Notes: generated by a model from the letters alone, not told the origin. A stretch of DNA of 64,000 bases from Pseudoflavitalea sp. G-6-1-2 (GCF_012927185.1 NZ_JABBGB010000002.1:310001-374000); one strand, 5' to 3'; shown: positions 1 through 9,521, numbered from the stretch's first letter. Numbers and translations: made by a program.

Positions 1-424
1 CCTTATTCACTGCTTCCCAGGCCCGTTGATAATTATCTTCTTCCATTCCTCCATTGTAATTGGGACCAAGCACAAAAGCAAATCCCCAGAAAGCCATGGC
101 GCAGCTGCTATCGAGCCGGCCAGCTTCAAAGAAAGATCTTGCTGCTTCCGCATGATTGAAACCATATGCCAGCATCATACCCTGATTAAAATACTCCTGT
201 GCTTCCGGAGAAGTTGTTGTAACTGTAAATTCAATGCCATCGAGCCCTTTGAATTTCGGTGCTTTTTTTCCCGATAAATACCATTGCTTATCGGTTGTGT
301 TGGGGTTATAACAGCCAATTGCCTGTGATGATTTTCCGGATGACTCTGCTGGTTTCTTCTCCTCCCCGTTATTGCATCCGGACAACACCAGCAATGCGAT
401 AGCCGACAAATAAATCTGCCTCAT
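1..424 (-). CDS. TPR-type lipoprotein, 3' end cut by window edge
   Basis: The 5' part (about 141 codons) of a minus-strand gene runs off the left edge. The ATG at 424 opens a signal peptide ending in the lipobox LVLSGC, so the product should be an outer-membrane or periplasmic lipoprotein. After a Ser/Lys/Glu linker the sequence reads like the first helical repeat of TPR lipoproteins (AQEYFNQGMML, AYGFNHAEAARSFFEA, CAMAFWGFAFVLGPN). The function of this family is not known to me. The upstream region carries an A-rich leader and no clear promoter. The call as a TPR lipoprotein is by resemblance; the missing C-terminus could hold other domains. Confidence 0.75.
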   Translation of the reverse strand, partial: MRQIYLSAIALLVLSGCNNGEEKKPAESSGKSSQAIGCYNPNTTDKQWYLSGKKAPKFKGLDGIEFTVTTTSPEAQEYFNQGMMLAYGFNHAEAARSFFEAGRLDSSCAMAFWGFAFVLGPNYNGGMEEDNYQRAWEAVNK

Positions 425-670
425 AATTGTATTGGTTTGAGTTGCTAATAGGCAAAATCAATATGGCAAGCCACAGGGAGGCTCTTCATCAAAAAAAGGA
501 CAGCTATTCCGAGGGTAGCATTCAACACTGTTCGGGGAGTGGAAAAACAGATTTCTAATATACGGAAAAGCACCGGTTTCTACACAAAAATATTTATTTT
601 AGACCCCATCCATAAGCTCTGCCACAACCGCTGCCCCGCCCTTTTTTTTATCGTTTAATATCGACAAACA

Positions 671-1147
671 ATGAAAAAAACAGTGATATTTTTGGCATTG
701 GCAACATCCTTCGGATTTGGCTTTGCATTCAATTCCGTCTTAACCGGAACAACCCAAAAACAAAACACCATGAAAAGAGTAACAGGTATCGGAGGCATTT
801 TCTTTAAATGCCAGGACCCCGAAAAAACCAAAGAATGGTACCAGACCCATCTCGGACTGGAAACAGATCCATACGGTACCAGGTTCGAATGGCGCGAAGC
901 TGTAGATTCTACTAAAACCGGCTACACTATCTGGAGTCCTTTCTCAGATAAAACGAAATACTTCGAACCTTCAACAAAAGATTTTATGATCAACTACAGA
1001 GTTGATAACCTCGAAGCGCTGGTAGCGGAACTGAAGAAAGAAGGCGTGACTATTCTGGATGAGATCGAGAGTTACGACTATGGAAAATTCGTTCATATTC
1101 TCGATCCCGAAGGCAATAAGATTGAACTGTGGGAGCCTGCCGTTTAG
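671..1147 (+). CDS. VOC (glyoxalase/bleomycin-resistance fold) protein with export signal
   Basis: The 158-residue product starts with a hydrophobic export-like segment (residues 4-25) followed by one vicinal-oxygen-chelate domain from about residue 35 (MKRVTGIGGIFFKC) to the end (DPEGNKIELWEP). The closing Glu in KIELWEP is the usual C-terminal metal ligand, while the first strand lacks an obvious His ligand, so metal binding is uncertain. An internal ATG at 770 would give a cytosolic version lacking the signal; the longer start is preferred because the N-terminus looks like a genuine signal. The substrate is unknown. The gene stands alone and converges on the DUF2200 gene 12 bases away. Confidence 0.85.
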   Translation: MKKTVIFLALATSFGFGFAFNSVLTGTTQKQNTMKRVTGIGGIFFKCQDPEKTKEWYQTHLGLETDPYGTRFEWREAVDSTKTGYTIWSPFSDKTKYFEPSTKDFMINYRVDNLEALVAELKKEGVTILDEIESYDYGKFVHILDPEGNKIELWEPAV

Positions 1148-1159
1148 AAGCCATGCAGA

Positions 1160-1510
1160 TTATTTTCGTAGGATCTTCTCCATGGCCTTTCCCTTGGCCA
1201 GTTCATCGATCAGCTTATCCATGTACCGGATCTTTTGCATGAGTTTGTCCTGAATCTCTTCCACCCGGTATCCACAAATAACACCTTTAATGAGCGATGC
1301 ATTGGGATTCATTTGTGGCGCCTGGGCAAAGAAGGTTTCGAGATCCACCTTGCTGTCGATCTGCTTTTGCAGGCCTGCCTGATCATAACCGGTAAGCCAG
1401 CAGAGTATGGTATCCAGCTCTGCTTTTGTATGTCCCTTTGTTTCAGTTTTCTTTAGATACAAAGGATAGATGCTCGCAAATACCAGTTTGTAAACTCTTG
1501 CATTATCCAT
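1160..1510 (-). CDS. DUF2200 family protein
   Basis: The 116-residue product matches the DUF2200 pattern: an N-terminal [37 protein letters not shown] block, then a helical tail with [19 protein letters not shown] near residues 69-87. Length equals the family norm. No enzymatic role is established. There is no signal peptide, so it should be cytosolic. It converges on the VOC gene and lies upstream of the serine-hydrolase-like gene on the same strand only by chance, since that gene reads toward it from 2685 and ends 62 bases away. Confidence 0.85.
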   Translation of the reverse strand: MDNARVYKLVFASIYPLYLKKTETKGHTKAELDTILCWLTGYDQAGLQKQIDSKVDLETFFAQAPQMNPNASLIKGVICGYRVEEIQDKLMQKIRYMDKLIDELAKGKAMEKILRK

Positions 1511-1572
1511 AGTTATTGTATTGGGTTTCTGAAGTTACAATATTCTGCGGATGTCTCCTGTAACGGGTTCCA

Positions 1573-2685
1573 TCAATTGTGAGACCTTTGTTTGCTGCGC
1601 CTTGATACATTCTTCTGATATTTCTTTTCTATTGCCGCATGCAATACAGCAAGTCCCTTTTCTGCCTCCGGTGTTTGTGCGTTCGCAAATATCACAAAGG
1701 CAATATTGTTGGATGTATCGATCTGTACGTCCGATAAAAATGTACCGGGGTTCCCGAAATTCCATGCGATCTTATTACCGTTCTTATCCTCCCGGTTGAA
1801 CCAGCCGATAGAAAATGAAGGTTGTCCAAACAACAGAAACTCAAAATCAGTTTTTGTCAGCTCGGAAAGCTGGCCTTTCAGACCTGCCTGTATCCATTGC
1901 AGGTATTTCACATAATCCCCCAGGGAGATATTGATATTGCCTGCCGCACATAGCCAGTTGAGTTTGTAATGAGCTCCCGGTGGATCCGGAATCAATTGTG
2001 CATTATGTCCCCATGTTTGCAGACTGTCCGAATTGTTTGGATTGTCAAGACCAAAGCTGATATGCAATTGTGCGCCCAGTGCGGCTACCAGCTCTTCATA
2101 AGATTGGTGGGTGGCCCTTTCGAGCATCAGTCCTGCTCCCACATATCCCATGTTCGTAAGGTTCATGTCAGGTTTAATTACCGGCGGCTGTTTCAACGCC
2201 CATGTAAAGAATGCCAGCCTTTGTGCAATGTTATCGCCGCTGAATTGTTCCGGGCGCGGTTCTTCATTGGTGTAGGTATAACCGGGAAGCGGGCTGCGCA
2301 TCGATAACATTTGCAGGAGGTTCATATTGTAATATGCCGTATCGCTCTGAGACCTCAGCTCTGGAAAAAGGTCGAAGAATTTTGTCTCCCAGCTTATTAT
2401 GCCTTTATGTACAAGCATGGCCGCCAGCACGCCTGTAATTGCTTTGGTGTTGGATCCAATGCGAAACCTGTCTCCTGACGCTGCCTTTTGCAGGCTCCCT
2501 GCTTTTTTGTATCCTGATAAATTGATTTCATACACAGTATCGGCAGCAACAACAGCATAGCCGAGTTCCGGTATATGGTATTTAAGCCTTATCCTTTCTG
2601 CCGTGGAACGTAAGCTCTGACTATGACTGCGCTGTGCCGCAATCAACAATAGGAGCGTAACAATAACTCTTGGAAAGCTAAACAT
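1573..2685 (-). CDS. Beta-lactamase/PBP4-fold serine hydrolase, probably inactive
   Basis: The 370-residue product has a signal peptide (residues 1-22, ending SHSQ) and the beta-lactamase (class C/esterase) fold. The SxxK nucleophile motif is present as SNTK in RIGSNTKAITGVLAAML. The YxN motif position reads NLTNMGYVGAGLMLE, with Leu where the catalytic Tyr normally sits, and the HxG position reads WNFGNPGTF, with Trp in place of His. Two of three active-site motifs are therefore altered. Family members hydrolyse peptides or esters outside the cytoplasm; this one may be a binding protein or pseudoenzyme. Alignment of the second and third motifs was done by eye. Confidence 0.8.
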   Translation of the reverse strand: MFSFPRVIVTLLLLIAAQRSHSQSLRSTAERIRLKYHIPELGYAVVAADTVYEINLSGYKKAGSLQKAASGDRFRIGSNTKAITGVLAAMLVHKGIISWETKFFDLFPELRSQSDTAYYNMNLLQMLSMRSPLPGYTYTNEEPRPEQFSGDNIAQRLAFFTWALKQPPVIKPDMNLTNMGYVGAGLMLERATHQSYEELVAALGAQLHISFGLDNPNNSDSLQTWGHNAQLIPDPPGAHYKLNWLCAAGNINISLGDYVKYLQWIQAGLKGQLSELTKTDFEFLLFGQPSFSIGWFNREDKNGNKIAWNFGNPGTFLSDVQIDTSNNIAFVIFANAQTPEAEKGLAVLHAAIEKKYQKNVSRRSKQRSHN

Positions 2686-2743
2686 CTGTATCGAAAATAA
2701 ATATTAACCGGGGGATAAATCACAATCAACGCATGAATGTACA

Positions 2744-2766
2744 ATAAAAAAAGCCTGCACAGGCTT
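2744..2766 (-). terminator. Rho-independent terminator
   Basis: A perfect 7-bp stem AAGCCTG/CAGGCTT with a 2-base loop at 2751-2766 is followed on the minus strand by six Ts (2745-2750). It lies 33 bases beyond the stop of the membrane protein gene that ends at 2799. Confidence 0.75.
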
Positions 2767-2798
2767 CTATGCAGGCACTGAATATGCTCGATCTGAAA

Positions 2799-3830
2799 TT
2801 AATAGAGTTGGATAATCTTTCTGGAACCATTCGCCCCTTCTACATCATACCTGTGTTCATTGTTCAATGTATCCAATACAGTAAGCTGAATCTTGAATCT
2901 GCCTATCTCTCCTGGTTTGCTGAGTTTGCCTTTCAGGTAAAGCTGTGCAGTACGGTCGTCCATGTTTTGTGCTGTTCTGATCGGTTGTGGCAATGCAGTC
3001 TCCCATTCGTATCCGCCATAGATATTGGTTATCCTTGTGAGAATTCCCGGCGTACCAAGGTTTACCAGATCGAAACCAATTTCTTTTTCCTGAAACATAG
3101 AATTACCGCGGCTGAACAAAGCAGGACCGGCAGGCTGGAAGATCTCATGCAATGCATAATTTACGCCATCACCACGTATATCTGTTCCTTTACCCGGCTC
3201 CTTGATGTCGCTGGGCACGGCAGCAACCAGCTTTTGAATATCCACTTCCAGCTTCTCCGGGTTTTCCTTCATGCGGAATAAAGATTCAATTTTTTCATGG
3301 GACAATTCATACTGCGCCAATCCTGAAGTTATCATGCTGAAACTCACTTTGTCGCCATTTCTTTCGCCTGTTTTAAGTAACAGCTGAGTGCCTACGGAGC
3401 TGTTATCCTGCAACCACACATAATCTCCGGGGCGTATGGCAGCCACTTTCGATTTAAGGTTTGCTGCTTCATTATCGAAGCTTCGCTTCCATGAAATGGC
3501 CTCCCGCATGCTTTCCGCCTTCTCGTACCAGCTGTATATCAGCAAGCTTGCAACAATCAGCAGCGGACCGGCAAATGTGTACCAGGGCGTACCTGCTCTC
3601 ACCTGCTGCTGCTCTATATGCGCTACGAAATCCGCAGGCATTTCATAGAGTTCTCCGTTCTTTCTCAGTACCCATTTCTTCCCGATACCGAAAAAGGGTA
3701 TCCAGAATAAATGAAAATACTTTTGCCGCCGCTCGATAGTGAATTTCTGTTCTTCCGTTGTAGAAATTCTAAGATCAGATGGATTGAAAGATTTGATCTT
3801 AAAATGATTCCATCCATAGACAATACGCAT
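2799..3830 (-). CDS. Unknown membrane-anchored protein
   Basis: I do not recognise the family. The 343-residue product opens with a short domain (MRIVYGWNHFKIKSF) resembling the start of small zinc-ribbon-type proteins of Bacteroidota but without the cysteines, then a Trp/Phe-rich stretch (YFHLFWIPFFGIGKKWVL, about 38-55), one clear transmembrane segment near residues 83-101 (FAGPLLIVASLLIYSWY), and a 240-residue soluble region that begins with a coiled-coil-like stretch (AESMREAISWKRSFDNEAANLKS). A SH3-like PGDYVWLQ segment follows. The soluble part is probably periplasmic or cytosolic; topology cannot be fixed by eye. It stands alone between two terminators. Confidence 0.75.
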   Translation of the reverse strand: MRIVYGWNHFKIKSFNPSDLRISTTEEQKFTIERRQKYFHLFWIPFFGIGKKWVLRKNGELYEMPADFVAHIEQQQVRAGTPWYTFAGPLLIVASLLIYSWYEKAESMREAISWKRSFDNEAANLKSKVAAIRPGDYVWLQDNSSVGTQLLLKTGERNGDKVSFSMITSGLAQYELSHEKIESLFRMKENPEKLEVDIQKLVAAVPSDIKEPGKGTDIRGDGVNYALHEIFQPAGPALFSRGNSMFQEKEIGFDLVNLGTPGILTRITNIYGGYEWETALPQPIRTAQNMDDRTAQLYLKGKLSKPGEIGRFKIQLTVLDTLNNEHRYDVEGANGSRKIIQLY

Positions 3831-3968
3831 GTGCGTGGGTTTAGGTGTTTTACTAGAGAGGCTGCTGGTTCTGTTGCGACAAGATAATAATATTTCCCGG
3901 CAGGCAAAAGCTTCGGCATTTTTTTGAACATGGACGGCATTCTATCGAAACGAAGTTGAACGCCAATA

Positions 3969-3997
3969 ACAAAACCCGCTGCAGGAGCGGGTTTTGT
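3969..3997. terminator. Bidirectional terminator
   Basis: A perfect 12-bp stem (ACAAAACCCGCT / AGCGGGTTTTGT) with loop GCAGG gives A/T tracts on both strands. It lies 31 bases past the stop of the lipoprotein gene ending at 4028 and should close the sigma/FecR/TonB receptor operon. Confidence 0.85.
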
Positions 3998-4027
3998 ATC
4001 ATCTAAAACTATGCTGCAGTGTATGTT

Positions 4028-4792
4028 CTAATTCAGATACTGAGTGAGTTCAACAGCCGAAATGCCGTCGAATGTTCCGTTTGCGTCTGTTACTTCCTTT
4101 ACGTAAAACAGGTATCCCTTATCTGCTTTCGGATTCATCAATGTAAAACTATTGGTCATTGCATCCGGCGTGTATTTCTGAGAAGGATTGGCCGGGTTCA
4201 CCAGCTTGAAAGAAAAATACTGATAGTCCGGAGGAAAATAAGTGTCTATGAATACTGTGCCATCTTCCCTGAAGGTATGCAAGCTTGAAATGGTAGGTTT
4301 TCCTCTTTTCATGATCGATACGCTCAGCGCAATATCTTTCAGTGCCATATTGCTGATGATCCTTTCCGGAAAGTTTACGAGTATCCCTACATTGCCGGCA
4401 GCGGGTTTGGGCATACCCGGTATCTTATCTAAGATGCTCACTCCATCGTAATAAAATTTGATGATATTGGTGAGTGTGGTAGTTTCGATCTTTCGTTCGA
4501 GCATCAGTTTACCCTTGCCATCTGTGATAGTTAATGTGGTTGCTCCATTCGATACCTGATCTGAGTAAACACTCCCGGAAAAATAGGCTGCATCTCCTTC
4601 TTCACTGGGTTTAATGATCCTGTTTCCCAGCTTTATCTGCAACGAATCCTGCGCAATATATCCCTGGATGCGTACATCTATGATCTTATGCTCCGGATAA
4701 AATTCTTTCTGCGATTTGGTACAACCGACAAGTGAACAAGCCGCCAGTATCAGCAATGCAAACTGCAGTGTTGTTGTATGTAAGAACTTCAT
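4028..4792 (-). CDS. Lipoprotein encoded with the STN-TonB receptor
   Basis: The 254-residue product has a signal peptide and lipobox LVGC (residues 21-24), so it is predicted to be lipidated and probably to sit at the outer membrane. The mature part is beta-rich and matches no family I can name. It starts 21 bases after the stop of the TonB-dependent receptor gene and before a strong terminator, so it is the last gene of the operon. By analogy with other Bacteroidota receptor operons it could be a surface ligand-binding partner of the receptor, but it is far too short and lacks the TPR features to be SusD. The ligand is unknown. Confidence 0.85.
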   Translation of the reverse strand: MKFLHTTTLQFALLILAACSLVGCTKSQKEFYPEHKIIDVRIQGYIAQDSLQIKLGNRIIKPSEEGDAAYFSGSVYSDQVSNGATTLTITDGKGKLMLERKIETTTLTNIIKFYYDGVSILDKIPGMPKPAAGNVGILVNFPERIISNMALKDIALSVSIMKRGKPTISSLHTFREDGTVFIDTYFPPDYQYFSFKLVNPANPSQKYTPDAMTNSFTLMNPKADKGYLFYVKEVTDANGTFDGISAVELTQYLN

Positions 4793-4813
4793 GTTTCTTG
4801 TATTTATGAAGAT

Positions 4814-7800
4814 TTAGAACTTGTAATTTATGCTCAGTGAAAACCTGCGACCAGACTGAGATTGATAGGTAACCTGATCACCTTTATCGTAGTTGTCGGA
4901 TTTCCCCGGTTTCAGTACAATATGTTTTGTATAGAAAGTTGGATTGTCTAATCGGGGGTCCATCTTGTTGTTCTCGTTCTTCACTTCTGCATCGAATCCG
5001 TAGCTGTCGTGATTATTGTAGAACAGCAGCTTTTCGTTGAAGAGATTAGAGATATTGAGCACCAATTCCAGATTGCGGTTTTTCAGAAACCGGTAACTGA
5101 GTTGTGCATCCACTTTACCATATGGGTTCTGCAATTCCGAGAAGCGCATGGCTGAACCTACCAGCATATATTTTCTTCCGGATTTATTGTACAGCGCATT
5201 GATGCCCCATCTCTCTGTAATGTAAGCCAGTCCTATATTGTAGCTGTAAGGTGATTGTCCGTACAATGGGCGGTTATCGCGGTAAACCACTTCTTTGGAT
5301 ACGGGTTTTCCTGCCTCATCGAGCTCAATCGGGTTGCCATTTTCGTCGATGCTGGTTCTGCTGTACGCATCCACTTTGCTGTTGTTGAGAGAAAGGTTAC
5401 CGGAAAACCGGAGGTATTTCAATTGTTCGTGAATGAAACCGAAGTTTTTCTGAATGTCTATTTCGAGGCCATAGATCTGTGCACGCTTTGAGTTCTTCAA
5501 AGTGAACTCACTTTTATTGGTGGCAGAATAAGCATTGTACAGCTCAATGGGATCTGCGATGTTTCTGTAGTAAACGCCGGCTGAAAGAATATCGCCGGGC
5601 TCCGGATACCATTCCGCTTTGAAATCATATCCGTCTGTTACGGATGATACCACAGGCATATTCCACACGTAAGCGGAATATACAGGATCATAATAAGAGA
5701 ACCTGTTGCGCTCTGCAAACTGCGGCCTCGATACCGTTTTTGCATACGCTATGCGGAAATTGAAATCTGTCCATGGACTGTAAGTGAAGTTCGCAGAAGG
5801 AAGATATTGCCATTTCTTTTCTTTCGGCAGTGGTGCGTCGTTTGGACCATAGCGTCCGTCGTTGGGGTTGGAGATCTCCTCGTATTTGAAATACTCCGCA
5901 CGCACTCCCCATACCAGTCTGAACTTCCCAAAACGGTTATCGAACATGGCGAAAGGAGAATGCTGGTATACTTTCCCTTCATATTTCGAATTGCCACCCA
6001 TCGTAGGAAGCCATGCCAGTCCGTCTTTGCGGTAGTTTTCCGGTCTCAGCAGTTCTGCTGCTGTAGCATACTGAAACTCTCTCGGCAGATTGTTGGTGAG
6101 GTTGAAGAGACCGGCTTCAAAATACTCCTGCATGCCGGTTTTAGTTGCACCAAAATAACCAATTTTGAAGAGCTGTTTTGCTGAGTTGATCTTAAAAGGA
6201 TAAGCCAGTGAAGCATTCCAGTTCAGGTCTTTTCCTCTGTATGCATAGTTGCCACGGCTGAATGGAAAACGATTGGTAGAGATGGATGTATTGGTGGCGG
6301 GATAATCGATCACTTCTCCGTTTACCATCACATTGGAATAACCGAGATAGGTAACATCGCGTTGTTCTCTGCTGATCTCCGTTCTGGCAATCCCCCACTC
6401 TGCTTTGATATTGCCGAGCTGATGACGACCTTCCAGTTTGTTCTGAATAAAATCGGTGAAGAGTGGTCTGTTCACTTCCTCGATGGAAGGAATATCGTTT
6501 CCGAAATTCGTCTGGTCTTTGTTATATCCGCGGATGCGGGTGAAATCCTGATTGAAAATATGCGAATAGATATTGCGGAATGCAAACCTGTGCTTGCCCA
6601 CCTGCAATCCCATATTCAGCAATCCACCCCAGGTGGTATTGAAATTGTAATTGTTGCCGGTATTGTAGTATTTATGTCCGGGTTCTTTTTCTTCTACATT
6701 CGGGCCTATTGCATTCTGCCAGCCTCCTCGCGAAATGAAATCGATCTGCTCAGTTTCCTGCTGATTCTTGAAACTTACGGCAGCGGTGAATCCAAACTTG
6801 CTGGTATTGTCTTTTCCGAATCGATAGAGTTTACCCCCCGCAAGTTTCACGTTCAGTCCCAGTGGCGCTGTGCTGGTGTAGGTGGTAAAGTTGTCGTTTT
6901 TGAAGAGTCTCGATTGCTCGTACAGTTTCGGGTTATCGGTTGGGTTGTTGCCGAGTTCCAGCATGGTTTCTATCTGATCACGCTTTGGCAGTTTTCTGCG
7001 TCCGTCATCAAAACCCAGGAAATCGGTGCTGCCGTTTTTACGACCCAGTTGTGCTTTGAAAGTGCTGAGATCGTTGTATGAAGTGCCGAGTGATACGTTG
7101 AAGAAATCCTGATCGGGAATATCCTTTGTATTCACCTGCACATAACCGCCGGTGAAGTTGGCGTTCATGTCTGGTGTGGGTGTTTTGCTCACCACAATAT
7201 TGTCGATGATGCTGGCAGGGATCAGATCGAAAGAAAATGATTTCTTCAATGGTTCTGTGCTCGGCTGAGTGATGCCATCTATGGCAGTTTCGTTCCAGCG
7301 CTCTCCCATTCCGCGTACCACCACGTATTTCTTATCGATGGTGGTGAGACCTGTTACACGGCCCAGTGCGTCTGCCGCATTGTTATCCGGACTTCTCGCT
7401 ATTTGCTCTGCAGCTATGCCATCGGATAATTCTGCTGCATTCTTTTGTTGCGTGAGCAATCCTGATATGCTTGCTTTTTTATACCCGGATGTTACCACAA
7501 CCTGACTGAGCGTATTCTGCTCAGGTTTCATAGCAATGGTGAGTGATGTATTGCTGTTGGCTTTTACAACAATATCTGTAATGCGCTGGGGCTGATAAGA
7601 AGTGAAGCTGATCTCCAGCGTGTAGGTGCCTGGTTTCAGATTGAGCGTATAACTTCCGTCCAGCGCAGATTGTGTGGCCTGAGTGCTGCCTGCAATATGG
7701 ATGGATGCTCCGGTCAATGGCTGATTCCGGTGGTCTATCACAATACCGGTGATGCTGCCTGGTTGCTGGGATTGACTATTGGTCAGATCTTTTTTCGGGG

Positions 7801-8158
7801 CAGGTACAGCAGCAGAAGGTTTTTCTTCGATCACCAGATAACCATCTACATTCACCGCCCTGAGGTTGGTGTTTTTGAGAATATGTGTGATGGCTTCTGA
7901 AACGGTAACGTTGCTGCCACTGTAGGTTACTTTAACATCAGCGTATTTGTTCAGATCCTGCCCGTAAGTGATTTTTACATTGCCGAGTTTCTGAACCTGC
8001 ATCAGAGCAGCCTTGATGCTGGTTTCTTTCAGAGAAACAGAAATGTGCTGGTTCTGTGCAAAACTCACAGAAGCCAATAAAATAATGAATACTAAGAGGA
8101 AACTTTGTTTTGTTACAGTCTGCTTTTTACCCAGATACGGGGTAATCAACTTTTGCAT
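4814..8158 (-). CDS. TonB-dependent receptor/transducer with STN domain
   Basis: The 1114-residue product has a signal sequence (about 17-34), an STN domain (about 36-112: QHISVSLKETSIKAALMQVQKLGN ...), a carboxypeptidase-D-like beta-sandwich (about 133-215, SITGIVIDHRNQPLTGASIHIAGS), a plug domain (about 230-345, with RSPDNNAADALGRVTGL and VVVRGMG), and a long 22-strand-type barrel ending in SLSINYKF. The terminal aromatic residue fits outer-membrane assembly. STN domains pass ligand occupancy to FecR in the periplasm, and fecR and sigma genes lie directly upstream, so this is a signalling receptor that drives its own expression. No SusD gene follows; the substrate cannot be read from sequence. 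Confidence 0.92.
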   Translation of the reverse strand: MQKLITPYLGKKQTVTKQSFLLVFIILLASVSFAQNQHISVSLKETSIKAALMQVQKLGNVKITYGQDLNKYADVKVTYSGSNVTVSEAITHILKNTNLRAVNVDGYLVIEEKPSAAVPAPKKDLTNSQSQQPGSITGIVIDHRNQPLTGASIHIAGSTQATQSALDGSYTLNLKPGTYTLEISFTSYQPQRITDIVVKANSNTSLTIAMKPEQNTLSQVVVTSGYKKASISGLLTQQKNAAELSDGIAAEQIARSPDNNAADALGRVTGLTTIDKKYVVVRGMGERWNETAIDGITQPSTEPLKKSFSFDLIPASIIDNIVVSKTPTPDMNANFTGGYVQVNTKDIPDQDFFNVSLGTSYNDLSTFKAQLGRKNGSTDFLGFDDGRRKLPKRDQIETMLELGNNPTDNPKLYEQSRLFKNDNFTTYTSTAPLGLNVKLAGGKLYRFGKDNTSKFGFTAAVSFKNQQETEQIDFISRGGWQNAIGPNVEEKEPGHKYYNTGNNYNFNTTWGGLLNMGLQVGKHRFAFRNIYSHIFNQDFTRIRGYNKDQTNFGNDIPSIEEVNRPLFTDFIQNKLEGRHQLGNIKAEWGIARTEISREQRDVTYLGYSNVMVNGEVIDYPATNTSISTNRFPFSRGNYAYRGKDLNWNASLAYPFKINSAKQLFKIGYFGATKTGMQEYFEAGLFNLTNNLPREFQYATAAELLRPENYRKDGLAWLPTMGGNSKYEGKVYQHSPFAMFDNRFGKFRLVWGVRAEYFKYEEISNPNDGRYGPNDAPLPKEKKWQYLPSANFTYSPWTDFNFRIAYAKTVSRPQFAERNRFSYYDPVYSAYVWNMPVVSSVTDGYDFKAEWYPEPGDILSAGVYYRNIADPIELYNAYSATNKSEFTLKNSKRAQIYGLEIDIQKNFGFIHEQLKYLRFSGNLSLNNSKVDAYSRTSIDENGNPIELDEAGKPVSKEVVYRDNRPLYGQSPYSYNIGLAYITERWGINALYNKSGRKYMLVGSAMRFSELQNPYGKVDAQLSYRFLKNRNLELVLNISNLFNEKLLFYNNHDSYGFDAEVKNENNKMDPRLDNPTFYTKHIVLKPGKSDNYDKGDQVTYQSQSGRRFSLSINYKF

Positions 8159-8265
8159 AAGTTTGTAGACAATTGTGGATTATTGTAATTCATAATGAGA
8201 TTCCGGAGCAATCCGGCAGCGAACAAATTCCGCCGATCGCCAAATCTGGAATTTGCAGCTGTGAG

Positions 8266-8294
8266 GCGTTCCCCGAAAACGGGAACGCTTTTTT
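8266..8294 (+). terminator. Hairpin with T-tract on the strand opposite the operon
   Basis: A perfect 8-bp stem (GCGTTCCC/GGGAACGC, loop CGAAAAC) is followed by six Ts on the plus strand, although the fecR and receptor genes around it read on the minus strand. On the minus strand it is a hairpin without U-tract between fecR and the receptor, where it could stabilise the downstream mRNA. On the plus strand it would stop antisense transcription. Confidence 0.5.
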
Positions 8295-8315
8295 ATTCAA
8301 TATTAGCTGGTCATT

Positions 8316-9359
8316 TTACCTCCCTGCTTTTGGTGTTACGCGATAATCTTTTTTGTTAGCGGAATTATAGCTGAACTTTCCTGATACGGAAAGCACTTTC
8401 ATTATCTGCTGCAGCGTTTCATTGGCGGGGAACATGCCACTGATTCTGTAGTTGCCCAATGTTGCATCCGACAGTTGAATGGTGCAGCTGTACCGAGTTT
8501 CAAGTTCCCTGAAAACGATGCCCAGCGGCTGTTCGTCGAAGATGAGGTCTCCGGATTTCCATTGTTCAAGTGCAGCTGTTTCCACTGCTTCTTCTGCTGA
8601 TTTTCCGGTGCGCACATCCCAGGTGATTTTTCTTCCCGGATTGAGTATCGCCGGGCGTTGCTGCGAATCTGATTTGCTTACACTCACCTTTCCGCTTGCT
8701 ACTGCTACAACCACAGGTTCTCCGGCAAATGCATCTACTTTGAATGATGTGCCGAGCACAATGGTTTCCACCTGTCCTGTGCTAACTGTGAATGGAAGAT
8801 TCTTATCTGCACGTACATCAAAGAATGCCTGCCCCTGCAATGTGAGTGTACGATTGGTTTTACCAAAGTCCGATGCATAACGGATGCTCGCCCCTGCGCC
8901 AAGATGCACCACAGAGTTGTCTGGTAATATGTAGGATTGCGGAATGGTACTATTGTTGACCTGTCCGGCATACATCGTTTCTTCCGTAGCTGATGTATCC
9001 GATCTTAACTGCCACCAGGTTAATCCTCCTAAAAAAATAAGTCCAGAGCAGACTGCTGCATTTCTCCAGTTGCGGAATAACCATACCGGTTTTCTTTGCT
9101 GCGGTTGATCCTCTATAGCAGGCAGCGATTCTATGGCCTGTTGATGCAACTGATGTTTCATCTGCTCTGTGTCTACAGGCAACTGCGTTCCCGGCTGCTC
9201 AGCCTGCTCCCATTGCTTTGCATATAATTCATCCATGAGATTGTTCAGTACAAACTGGCTGCCGTTCCGTTGCAGCAGTAAATGTACCTGTTCGAGCTCT
9301 TCAGGTGTACAGTTTCCCTGAAGATGTTTTTTCAGTAAGGCTATTTCTGCTTCTTTCAT
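8316..9359 (-). CDS. FecR-family anti-sigma regulator
   Basis: The 347-residue product is a Bacteroidota FecR: a cytosolic N-terminal helical region (1-90) that would hold the sigma factor, one transmembrane segment (about 98-118, NAAVCSGLIFLGGLTWWQL), the periplasmic FecR domain (about 140-240, with LPDNSVVHLGAGASIRY and GQAFFDV), and a C-terminal DUF4974/STN-like domain (about 268-345, GDLIFDEQPLGIVFRELE). It lies between the ECF sigma gene and the STN receptor gene, the classic order for cell-surface signalling. It should release the sigma factor when the receptor binds ligand. The 162-base gap to the sigma gene is unusually wide for this arrangement. Confidence 0.92.
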   Translation of the reverse strand: MKEAEIALLKKHLQGNCTPEELEQVHLLLQRNGSQFVLNNLMDELYAKQWEQAEQPGTQLPVDTEQMKHQLHQQAIESLPAIEDQPQQRKPVWLFRNWRNAAVCSGLIFLGGLTWWQLRSDTSATEETMYAGQVNNSTIPQSYILPDNSVVHLGAGASIRYASDFGKTNRTLTLQGQAFFDVRADKNLPFTVSTGQVETIVLGTSFKVDAFAGEPVVVAVASGKVSVSKSDSQQRPAILNPGRKITWDVRTGKSAEEAVETAALEQWKSGDLIFDEQPLGIVFRELETRYSCTIQLSDATLGNYRISGMFPANETLQQIMKVLSVSGKFSYNSANKKDYRVTPKAGR

Positions 9360-9521
9360 GTGAGATATGGCTTCTGAGTATATAGTGACAAATCAGACAG
9401 GGGTACCTGGTGTTGACCTGCACTTTTTTTAAAAATATTTTTTGGGAGAAAAAAGCATGCGGATACAATGCAATACAATGCTATTGCAGGTATTGCGGAA
9501 GTTGAGGAAGTAATTGTCCTA

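Noticed and set aside
6362-7081. 239-codon plus-strand frame
   Set aside because: Antisense shadow of the STN-TonB receptor; the minus-strand gene is certain.
4028-8158. SusC/SusD polysaccharide-utilisation pair
   Set aside because: The receptor has no SusC-specific features and the following lipoprotein is too short and lacks SusD-type helices; no glycoside hydrolases are near.
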